DNA of 64,000 nucleotides from contig NW_004457675.1 in NCBI RefSeq assembly GCF_000313135.1, positions 88,339-152,338 on the forward strand, read 5' to 3'. Below, piece by piece: positions 54,364-64,000 of this stretch. This DNA is from Acanthamoeba castellanii str. Neff. Taxonomy: Eukaryota; Discosea; Longamoebia; Acanthamoebidae. The notes under the pieces were generated by a model that saw nothing but the letters and a program-made list of their open reading frames with translations, had not been told where the DNA came from and ran no database searches. The translations under genes were made by a program, and so were the position numbers. Numbering within the stretch: the stretch's first letter is position 1; every line of letters begins with the position of its first letter.

Positions 54364-57049
54364 ATGGAGCGAAACTCTCAGGTGCTGGACCTGCCGACTG
54401 ATCGACTGGTACGCTCGTTCGACATGTCTGAGCAGGCAGTCTCATACTCGCCGGAGGAAGCAGCCCAACCCGAAGGGACGGCCACATCGTCCTCATCTCT
54501 CTCGGAATCAACGACATCTGCTGAGACTTCTTCCTCTACGTCTCCATCCTTCCCGGCTGCTGTGACATCAGGCCATTCCTTTTCATCTTCAGCTACTACC
54601 CCTTCGATCGAGTCTCCTACCCATGCTACCCCCTCATCGCAAATCGGCGCTCCATCTTTGGCCTCGCTCGAATCTTCCACGTTGCACGAGGCGCCTCACG
54701 ATGCATCCCTTCTGCATCTCAGCACCCATTCGAGTTCCCATCAGCCGCCAAGCGTCGTGGACAGCAACACCGCCTCCGTCCTTCACTTGAATTACCCAGC
54801 CCCTGCGGCATCGACCTCGGTCACATCCACAACACCGCCAACCACCGGCGGCTACACGGATGGCGAGGGGCAGCAATCGCTGAGTCCGCATCATCAGCAC
54901 CAGCAACAGCTGCAAGATCAACAGCTGCAAGATCAGCAGCTCCACAACTTGCAGGACCTGGCCTACGACCCCCATCTTCTGGACTTCAACTCACATCACA
55001 CGTTCCACTCCCATCCACACGCCCAGTCAACGTCGGCCGACGTGCTGTCGCTCGACCACCAGCTCCACCATCACCAGCATCAGCACCAACATCACCACCA
55101 CCATCAGCAACACCAACACCAACAGCATCAGCATCAACAGCACCAGCAGCATCATCACCACCTTCATCAGCAGCATCAGCTCGACTCTTCGGGCCACCAC
55201 CACGCGGCTCTGGCGTCGGCCATCGCCGCCGCCACATCGGGCTCCCTGACCGGCGATAGCCTTGCCGGCCTCGCCGCGCACTTCCAAGCCGGGAGCCACC
55301 AGCACGCGCTCCCGTCGCTCCCGCCGCCGCTCCCCACCTTCGCGCCGATGCCCCACCACCACCACGACGGCAGCCTGCCCGCCGTCATAGTCGACAGCAA
55401 TTCGATGGCCAGCAGCCACAGCGGCGGCGGCGACAACTCGGGTTCCGGGGCGTACGCGCACCTCCAGCCGCAGCAGCGGCAGCAGCAGCAGCACACGCAG
55501 GTCCAACTGCCGCCCGCGGCCCCGCTGTACTGCCTGTGCCAGCAGCCCTACGACGGGAGCTGCTTCATGCTGGCGTGCGACCACTGCAACAAGTGGTTCC
55601 ACGGCAAGTGCGTGGGCATCACCGAGGAGAGCGCCAGGCGGGGCGAGCACAGCACCTACGTCTGCCCGTCGTGCGTCAGGTCCGGAGGCGTCGGCAGCCA
55701 CGACCACGGCGGCGGCGGCGGCGGCGAAATGGACATCGCAGAGGGCCACGTGGGCGAAAGCGGGGCGCCGCCGGCCACGAGCACCACGGACTCGACCACA
55801 ACCACCACCAGCACCACCACTACGGGCAGCAGCAGCACCACCAGCAGCACAGGCGAGAAGCGAGCGCGAGAGCACGGCGGCGGTGGCGACGACGGCGGCG
55901 ACGAAGAGGCCGGCCTCGGAAGCGGAGAGGTGATGGTGATACGCGACGAGGGAATGGCCGGCAGCATCGGCGGGATCGATGGAGGCGACGGCGGCGAGCC
56001 GACCAAGAAGCGGCGCAAGACGCAGATGCACCAGCGCGGCGAGCGGCTGTGTCGGTTCCCCGGGTGCGACAAGAAGATCACGTGCCGGTCGTACTGCCCG
56101 CGGCACCAGAAGCAGAAGGAGCGGTGCAGCAAGCGCGGCACGCTCTTCTCCACGTCGAGCTCGCCGCGGCGCAAGAGCGTGCTGATCGGGCGGCCGTCGA
56201 AGATCTTCTCGCAGACGCGCAACCAGCGGCAGAAGCTGAAGCGGTTCGACGAGAAGATCAACGAGTTTGCCGGCGGGGAGCAGGAGGGCACGGCCATGCT
56301 CGAGAAGTACCTCAACTCGTCCTACGGCCAGAAGCGGCTGCCGTCGACCAAGGGCGACAAGATGGCCCAGCACATCGGCCAGAACGCCATCCAGCTCATC
56401 AACCAGCTCCCGCCCACCTCGCCCCTCCGCAAGCCCCTCATCAAAGCCCTCGGCCTGGTCCGCACCCCCCCCCCAACCATCACCGCTTGTGTCGTGTTGA
56501 CGGGCCGCTGACGTGGCAAACGTGCAGGGTCTGTCGCAGAGCGAGATCGCGGACACGTTCCACGTGTCGCGGAAGACGGTGGAGCGGAGCTTTGCGCTGC
56601 CGTCGGAGGAGAACCTGCTGTTCTCGCTGGTGTCGCGGCCGCGCGGGATGAAGGCCAAGTCGTCGGCCGATGTCCCGACACTCGACGCGCCCCTGCAGGT
56701 CCAGCTCCAGCAGGCCGGCCTCTACCCGCCTCCGGTACTCCTTGCCCCCCGCCCCTTCTTAGCCCACGTACCTGCTGATGGTGTGCCGCGTCAGCAGCCG
56801 TCCGGCCAGTCCGAGCATCTCGAGATGGACCTCGGCCACAGCCTGCCGCCGTCGTTCACAGTAGAGGAGAACGGCCACATCTCTGTCTCGGTGACGACGC
56901 GGCGCTCAGCGGAAGAAGAAGATGACGACAACGACAACGAAACGAGGATGAAGCGATGGTGGGCCACGGTGGACCGGCGAGCGGCCCGGGTGAGTCGGAA
57001 CAAACGCACGTCCTACTGCAGGGCAACGTCGTCCCGGTGGCATCAATGA
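54364..57049 (+). CDS. PHD-finger protein with Gln/His-rich N-terminus and unrecognised Cys/basic domain
   Basis: The start MERNSQVLDLPTDRLVRS leads into Ser/Thr and then Gln/His-rich low-complexity sequence (54900-55190). A PHD finger follows: YCLCQQPYDGSCFMLACDHC, NKWFHGKCVGIT, STYVCPSCVRS, with Cys4-His-Cys3 order, a reader of histone tails in known members. Next are poly-Ser/Thr runs and a basic segment with a second Cys cluster, LCRFPGCDKKITCRSYCPRH, then KIFSQTRNQRQKLKRFDEKI. After an intron GLSQSEIADTFHVSRKTVER resembles a helix-turn-helix. Near 56945 the coding quality moves to another frame that reads VLLQGNVVPVASMMDEVDTT and ends at 57102, so the printed end at 57049 may be wrong. 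Likely a chromatin or transcription regulator. Confidence 0.75.
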
Positions 57050-57380
57050 TGGACGAAGTGGACACCACGCCCCTTGTCTTTCAGGGCATCACAGGCGAAT
57101 GAAACCCTTCAGTTTTGTGTGTCGTGTGTGTGTTCTCTTGCGCGTGGGTCCAAATGCGATTGTTTTAGTGCACACAACTGGAGACCTTCGGGGGGGGGGT
57201 CGGGGTAACAATGTTCTGTGTGTGGTCCGCCTCTCCCACGCTCCTCGCTCTCTACCTATACAGGTGACACGCCGGTGGCCTGGAGCCCAAAGAAAGAAAG
57301 AGAAGGAGAGAACGAGTGGCGTCAGCTTCAGGCTTGGCGCCGGCCAAGAGAAGAGGTGTCGTCTTACCGCTGATTGTGTT

Positions 57381-58329
57381 TTACAGGGCGGAGCCGCACT
57401 CGGAGCAGAACTTGCCGCCGGCAGCGCGCGAGCCGCACTGGCTGCAGAACTTGCCGCCGCCGCCCGAAGGGGCGGGAGCGGGATCGGCTGCAGACACAAA
57501 AGAGGACGAGCCACGTTGATAGAAATCAGACAACAGCCCATGCGCGCTGGTCACATGCCACACAACGCGTGCCACAACGCGCCGGGGCTAAAGCGGATCG
57601 CAGACGTACCGGCACGAGTAGCGTAGCCTCCACTGCCTCCAGAGCTCACGGCTGTTGTGTGTGTGTATGTGTGCGGTGAAGAGAGATGGGCGTGAGGAGT
57701 GAGCTTCGACACGTCAACGTGCCGCCGGCGGGTTGCGTAGAGGGAAGGAGAAGGGCCGGGGCGAGAGACGTACGCGCAGAGTGCTGCACCTTGCCGGCGG
57801 CACCGCCCGACACATGCGAGTCGATGGAGTTGCCAAAGCCGTAGCTGCGCCCAGGCGAGAAAGATGTCAGGCGTCGGTGCGCGTGTAGTGCGATGGTGGT
57901 GGACAGTTTTGGTGGGATGCGGCGGCAGCGTACCCCTTCAGGCCGATGACGGACGAGTAGCAGGGCTTGCAGTAGAGCGAGCCGTTGTTCTCGGCGAACT
58001 GGCCGGGCTGGAGCGCCTTGGTGCACTGCTTGCACTTGAGGCTGAAAGCCGCGGCAATGTTTTACAAAAAGTCGATTAATTCATCTGCGTGCGGCAATCG
58101 AATAAATTGTAGCATGAGCGGGGGGGGGTACCAGAGGCGATGGTAATCGCGGCCAAGGGCACTGACGCGCTCGGCAAAGTACACGGTCTTGCTACAGCTG
58201 TAAATTGCGAAAGATGAGCGCTGATCAGTAATGTTGCGAGTAGTACTAGGAGATGCGCCGCCGCGGCCTAGCAAGATTAAAAAACGGCCAAAAATAAATT
58301 GAAAAATCGTACGTGGGGCACTTGGACAT
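57381..58329 (-). CDS. single-LIM-domain protein with C-terminal zinc ribbons
   Basis: A tiny first exon gives MSKCP, joined to CSKTVYFAERVSALGRDYHR and LKCKQCTKALQPGQFAENNG then LYCKPCYSSVIGLKGYGFG, a LIM domain with the normal CxxC-HxxC-CxxC-CxxC order. The part after the LIM is NSIDSHVSGGAAGKVQHSA, and the last exon has KFCSQCGSRAAGGKFCSECG ending SAL, two zinc-ribbon-like CxxC pairs. Single-LIM proteins of the CRP type bind actin regulators or transcription factors; LIM1 types with zinc ribbons occur in amoebae, so a cytoskeletal adaptor is possible. Junctions were read by eye, and the middle Pro/Ala part is uncertain. Confidence 0.8.
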
Positions 58330-58656
58330 CTTGTGTTGGCTGGGGGTGTGTGGAGTGGTCGATCTAGTGTGGCGGTGAAAGGAAAGCCTTTCTTTGGATG
58401 GAGTGATGGGCTCGTGGGTGGGGGCTCGCTGGGGAAATGTGAGGCGACCAACAGTCGGCCGCTGCAAATTGCGGTCCTCCCAAGATCCGGGAAAAATCCT
58501 CCGACCGTCGCCCAGCCACGCCTCAAGAAGAAGACCAAGGAAAGAGTTGAAGAAGAGGGTTGAAGTGGCAACGACACAATGAAGGGGTTGGAAAATGTAA
58601 GTCCTATTTGCAATGGGTTGTTGAAGATGACGATGATGGTGATGATGTCCAACACT

Positions 58657-60700
<2,044 letters not shown>

Positions 60701-61109
60701 GTTGTGTTGTGTTGTTGGCGGTAACGATCAAAGCAAGGCGGCGACAACAAAGAAGAGAAACCCAGAAATTCGACCCCGCCAAAGAGAAGCGACTGCGGCT
60801 GTATGAAAAACGAGAGGTGGGCCGATCATCACACATTCCACAACCGCCAACAACCGGCGATCCGGAACCATCTGAGGAGTGAGGCAACGGCCGCCTAAGG
60901 TGGCGGGACAACGAGGATATGATTATGCCGACATCGCCGTTGCGTTAAATCAAACAGCCAATCTAAAAATACCTTCTGAAAAGAGAACACACGAAAACTG
61001 TGGCTTTTCAAACTGCCTGCCAAAATCAAAGGCCAACCAAGGCGCCAATAGCAATCATTAGAACTTTTGGCGCGAAACCACCGCCCAAAGCGCGGGAAAA
61101 CGCTCGGAG

Positions 61110-61116
61110 TATAAAA
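61110..61116 (+). promoter_or_regulatory. TATA box of beta-tubulin gene
   Basis: TATAAAA lies 83 bases before the tubulin ATG, preceded by GC-rich sequence, and followed after about 30 bases by a pyrimidine-rich stretch suited to a start site. Confidence 0.65.
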
Positions 61117-61198
61117 TCCGCAGGGCGAGTCTTCGTCATTTTTTCAGACGCCTGCTCTTCACCAAGCCGACTCCTTCGACGCATTCCAAGCCTACATC

Positions 61199-62683
61199 AT
61201 GAGGGAGATCATTCACATCCAGGCAGGTCAGTGCGGTAACCAGATCGGTAAGAAGTTCTGGGAGGTCATTGCCGATGAGCATGGAATCGACGGTACTGGC
61301 AAGTACATTGGAGATGACCCCCTCCAGCTCGACAGAATCAACGTCTACTTCACGGAGGCCAGCGGTGGTATGTCTGCGCCACTCCTCCAAGAGTCCTTTA
61401 ATTTCGCATGCCGCACTCGGCACAGGAAATTGCGAATGGCTAACGCGGTCGCCTCACTCCTATCAGGCAACTACGTGCCCCGCGCCGTGCTTGTCGATCT
61501 CGAGCCCGGCACCATGGATGCCATCCGCTCGGGTGTGCACGGCAAGCTCTTCCGTCCCGATAACTTCGTCTTCGGCCAGAGCGGCGCCGGCAACAACTGG
61601 GCTAAGGGTCACTACACTGAGGGTGCTGAGCTCGTCGATTCGGTGCTCGATGTCGTGAGGAAGGAGGCCGAGAATTCCGATCTGCTCCAGGGCTTCCAGG
61701 TCTGCCACTCGCTCGGAGGCGGTACCGGCTCGGGCATGGGTACCCTTCTCATCTCGAAGATCCGCGAGGAGTTCCCCGATCGCATGATGTGCACCTTCTC
61801 CGTGATGCCGTCGCCCAAGGTCTCCGACACTGTCGTCGAGCCCTACAACGCTACCCTTTCGGTCCACCAGCTCGTGGAGAACGCCGATCAGGTGATGTGC
61901 ATCGATAACGAGGCCCTCTACGACATCTGCTTCCGCACCCTCAAGCTGTCCAACCCCAACTACAGCGACCTCAACCACCTGGTCTCGCAGGTGATGAGCG
62001 GTGTCACCGCTTCGCTCCGCTTCCCCGGCCAGCTCAACTCGGATCTGCGCAAGCTCGCCGTCAATCTCATCCCCTTCCCTCGCCTCCACTTCTTCATGGT
62101 CGGCTACGCTCCCCTCACTGCCCCCAACTCCACGGCCTACCGCAACTTCAACGTGGCCGAGATTACCCAGCAAATCTTCGATGCCAAGAACATCATGGCC
62201 GCCTGCGACCCTCGTCACGGACGCTACCTCACCGCCTCGGCCGTCTTCCGCGGTAAGGTCTCCACCAAGGAAGTCGATCAGCAGATGCTCAACGTCCAGA
62301 GCAAGAACTCGAACTACTTCGTCGAGTGGATCCCCAACAACATCAAGTCCTCGGTGTGCGATATCGCTCCCGCGGGCCAGAAGATCACTGCCACCTTCCT
62401 CGCCAACTCGACCGCCATCCAGTCGCTCTTCAAGCGCGTCTCCGACCAGTTCCAGGCCATGTTCAAGAGGAAGGCTTTCCTCCACTGGTACACCGGCGAG
62501 GGCATGGACGAGATGGAGTTCTCTGAGGCCGAGAGCAACATGAACGATCTCGTCTCGGAGTATCAGCAGTACCAGGAGGCCGGCGTCGACGAGGACGAGG
62601 CCTACGAGGAGGGCAGCGGTACCGACCTCGGCGAGTCTTCTGTCGACGGTGGCGAGATCGGCCTCGAGGAGGACACCTACTAG
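61199..62683 (+). CDS. TUBB: beta-tubulin
   Basis: The protein begins [20 protein letters not shown], the MREI autoregulation motif included, and has the tubulin signature [12 protein letters not shown], the nucleotide block [45 protein letters not shown] [18 protein letters not shown] and [20 protein letters not shown]. One intron at 61368-61466 (99 bases, GT..CAG, no stop in frame) interrupts GG|NYVPRAV, so the unspliced frame looks continuous. Spliced length is about 461 residues, longer than the usual 445 because of an acidic tail ([20 protein letters not shown]) ending in DTY. It forms microtubules with alpha-tubulin; a Tyr end is normal for alpha, not beta. Confidence 0.98.
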   Translation: MREIIHIQAGQCGNQIGKKFWEVIADEHGIDGTGKYIGDDPLQLDRINVYFTEASGGMSAPLLQESFNFACRTRHRKLRMANAVASLLSGNYVPRAVLVDLEPGTMDAIRSGVHGKLFRPDNFVFGQSGAGNNWAKGHYTEGAELVDSVLDVVRKEAENSDLLQGFQVCHSLGGGTGSGMGTLLISKIREEFPDRMMCTFSVMPSPKVSDTVVEPYNATLSVHQLVENADQVMCIDNEALYDICFRTLKLSNPNYSDLNHLVSQVMSGVTASLRFPGQLNSDLRKLAVNLIPFPRLHFFMVGYAPLTAPNSTAYRNFNVAEITQQIFDAKNIMAACDPRHGRYLTASAVFRGKVSTKEVDQQMLNVQSKNSNYFVEWIPNNIKSSVCDIAPAGQKITATFLANSTAIQSLFKRVSDQFQAMFKRKAFLHWYTGEGMDEMEFSEAESNMNDLVSEYQQYQEAGVDEDEAYEEGSGTDLGESSVDGGEIGLEEDTY

Positions 62684-63291
62684 ATCATTATACTCTTTCT
62701 AAAAAGAATAAACTTGGAGTTTGTTCTCCTTTCTGTACATATCTACGAGCAGCCGCAGCACCCCGCACACGACCACTTTGCTGTACTCTTGCTTCACGTT
62801 CCGCTTCGTCTTGCTACGCTCTCGCGTTTGTGGGCTTTCGCGCCCGGAGTTGGGGAGCAATTCTGGGTTTGGCAGGGAAGACTGCTATTTAGGTTTTGCC
62901 CGGCGCTGACAGAGACCGTTGGGCTGAGCGCCACTGTTGTATCTTCGGCCATTCGAGACGATTGCGCATCAGCGAGAAGGCACCACGCAAAAGGAGACTC
63001 GCCGCAAACGCCTTCTAAATCAAAGTTCAGGTAATTCACTTCGATTCTTAGGGGGCGTGGCGGCAGATGGAGCAGCTCGGTGCATGTTTTTTCGTTTTTG
63101 GGGGCGAAGAGGAAAGCGAAGAGAAAAATTTTTGGGAGCGCAAAACAACAACACGGACAAGAATCAAAGTCGTGGCCGTCAAAGGCCGCAAATGATCACG
63201 AATCGCAACCGCTCCATGCCCTTATTTTATTTCATTTTTTTGATTTTATGATCACAATCTCTGTTCTGCTGGCTGCCAGATCTCCTTGAAG
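62684..63291. other. spacer between beta-tubulin and SMARCC-like genes
   Basis: An AATAAA-type signal occurs near 62706, likely for tubulin polyadenylation. The rest is the flank and promoter of the next gene, with an A-rich patch about 63105-63170. No gene seen. Confidence 0.4.
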
Positions 63292-64000
63292 ATGTCGTCG
63301 CTTACGCGCTCCAAGTCGGGAGCTAACGTCAAGCACTACGAGACGTCCGATTTCATCAAACACTTCGAGCCCATTCGGCGTGCGTTGGCGGACACCGTGC
63401 CCGACGTGACCGCCAAGAGCCTGGCACAGCTCACCGCCGAGCTGCTCACCTTCCAGGAGTCCGCCCTCGGCCGCGATGTACGCACCCTTTGCACCGCCAC
63501 TACCCGGCCCATCGCGCCACCTTCTCTCTCAGTCGCGATGAGGCCCCTCATCCGTTCTCGCTTACGGCAGGGCGACTGCCGCGACCTCACCAAGCTCCCG
63601 CTCAAGCTGTTCCACGACTACTCGCCCGAGGGCTCGCTCCGCACCATCCTCTCCGCCTGCTTCACCTTCAAGGAGGCGCAGCACCTGCGGCGATTCGAGT
63701 TTCAGAACCCGCAGAAGAAGGAGCGCAACCTGCAACTCATCGGTCTCATCGAGGAGACCCTTGTGGTAACGTCTTAGATGATCCCTTCTTCTTCGTCGTC
63801 TTCTTCTTCTTCCACCAGCTCGAGCTAATCTCGTTCGCGCACGAGCAGAAGGCGGGCCAGCTGAGCTACCCCCGGGTCATGCTGTCGTCAACGGTGCCGG
63901 CCAAGCACGCGGCCAAGCTGAAGGCCATCGTCAAGGCCCACCGGGGCGTGCTGGTCGCGTCCCCACACGAGGCCACGCACGTGGTGGTCAAGGACGCGCC
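63292..64000 (+). CDS. SMARCC: SMARCC/SWI3-like chromatin remodelling subunit, 5' part only
   Basis: Starts MSSLTRSKSGANVKHYETSD. The N-terminal SMARCC module is clear: HFEPIRRALADTVPDVTAKS, LAQLTAELLTFQESALGRD, DLTKLPLKLFHDYSPEGSLR, TILSACFTFKEAQHLRRFEF, QNPQKKERNLQLIGLIEETL, then over an intron QKAGQLSYPRVMLSSTVPAK, HAAKLKAIVKAHRGVLVASP and HEATHVVVKDAP, the BRCT-like part. Human SMARCC reads likewise LTRPNIYLIPDIDLKLANKL. Paralogues SMARCC1/2 and yeast Swi3 and Rsc8 are core SWI/SNF scaffold subunits. The SWIRM and SANT domains lie beyond the window. The ATG at 63292 is preceded by AAG and a TTG that is not used. Confidence 0.85.

Noticed and set aside
55027..56658. 543-residue minus-strand frame opposite the PHD gene
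   Set aside because: Val/Leu/Ala-rich shadow of poly-Gln/His and Ser/Thr codons; the plus strand has a real PHD finger.
61463..62485. 340-residue minus-strand frame opposite beta-tubulin
   Set aside because: Shadow of tubulin; the plus-strand protein is unmistakable.

Overview
The window is nuclear DNA of a GC-rich, intron-dense protist, most likely an amoebozoan close to Acanthamoeba. The genes are split by many short GT-AG introns, often full of CA/GTGTGC or CACGA simple repeats, and intergenic gaps are short. A U2 spliceosomal RNA is present. The protein set (Rab8, SGF29, LEO1, SWI3/SMARCC, FANCM, histone H4, tubulin) is eukaryotic, and several architectures (C2 plus permuted papain amidase, TMEM14 plus LEA-like repeats, Zn2Cys6 proteins outside fungi) suit a free-living amoeba. 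There is no operon structure, ribosome binding site or CRISPR array. The species is inferred, not proven.

Layout. 1-6.3 kb: a Rab8-like GTPase (cut by the left edge), a TIP41/TIPRL phosphatase regulator, a regulatory-type NAD-isocitrate dehydrogenase subunit and a TMEM256/DUF423 membrane protein. 6.6-11.6 kb: a tandem pair of paralogues, each with an N-terminal Zn2Cys6 binuclear cluster and a long conserved C-terminal region I do not recognise. 11.6-12.87 kb: a degenerate tRNA-Trp-like element and relic sequence. 12.87-21.5 kb: an SGF29-like Tudor protein with a huge charged coiled coil, a CDK, an F-box/ankyrin protein and an intronless BAHD-like acyltransferase. 21.8-22.7 kb: a Ras-like gene that looks decayed. 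23.3-31.75 kb: a C2/YiiX-type amidase protein, a carnitine acyltransferase with a PTS1-like end, and a BCS1-type AAA ATPase. 31.99-41.5 kb: a 9.5-kb FANCM/Hef gene. 42.0-44.2 kb: the TMEM14/LEA-like fusion. 44.4-45.4 kb: U2 snRNA and a frameshifted secreted Cys-rich gene. 45.5-52.5 kb: LEO1, a HERP-like UBL membrane protein, a DTD2/ATD-type tRNA deacylase and a YIPF4-type protein. 52.6-64 kb: RPL27A, a histone H4 with a lengthened tail, a PHD-finger protein, a LIM protein, glutamate dehydrogenase, beta-tubulin and the 5' part of a SMARCC/SWI3 subunit.

Themes. Chromatin and transcription factors are frequent (SGF29, LEO1, H4, PHD, SMARCC, Zn2Cys6 pair), as are core metabolism (IDH, GDH, carnitine acyltransferase) and trafficking (Rab8, YIPF4, HERP-like). 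Nothing shows that neighbours are co-regulated; the layout looks like an ordinary compact eukaryotic chromosome. The most novel items are the Zn2Cys6 tandem pair, the TMEM14/LEA fusion, the DTD2/ATD gene outside animals, the extended H4 tail and the odd tRNA-like element. Exon boundaries were read by eye and CDS spans include introns.
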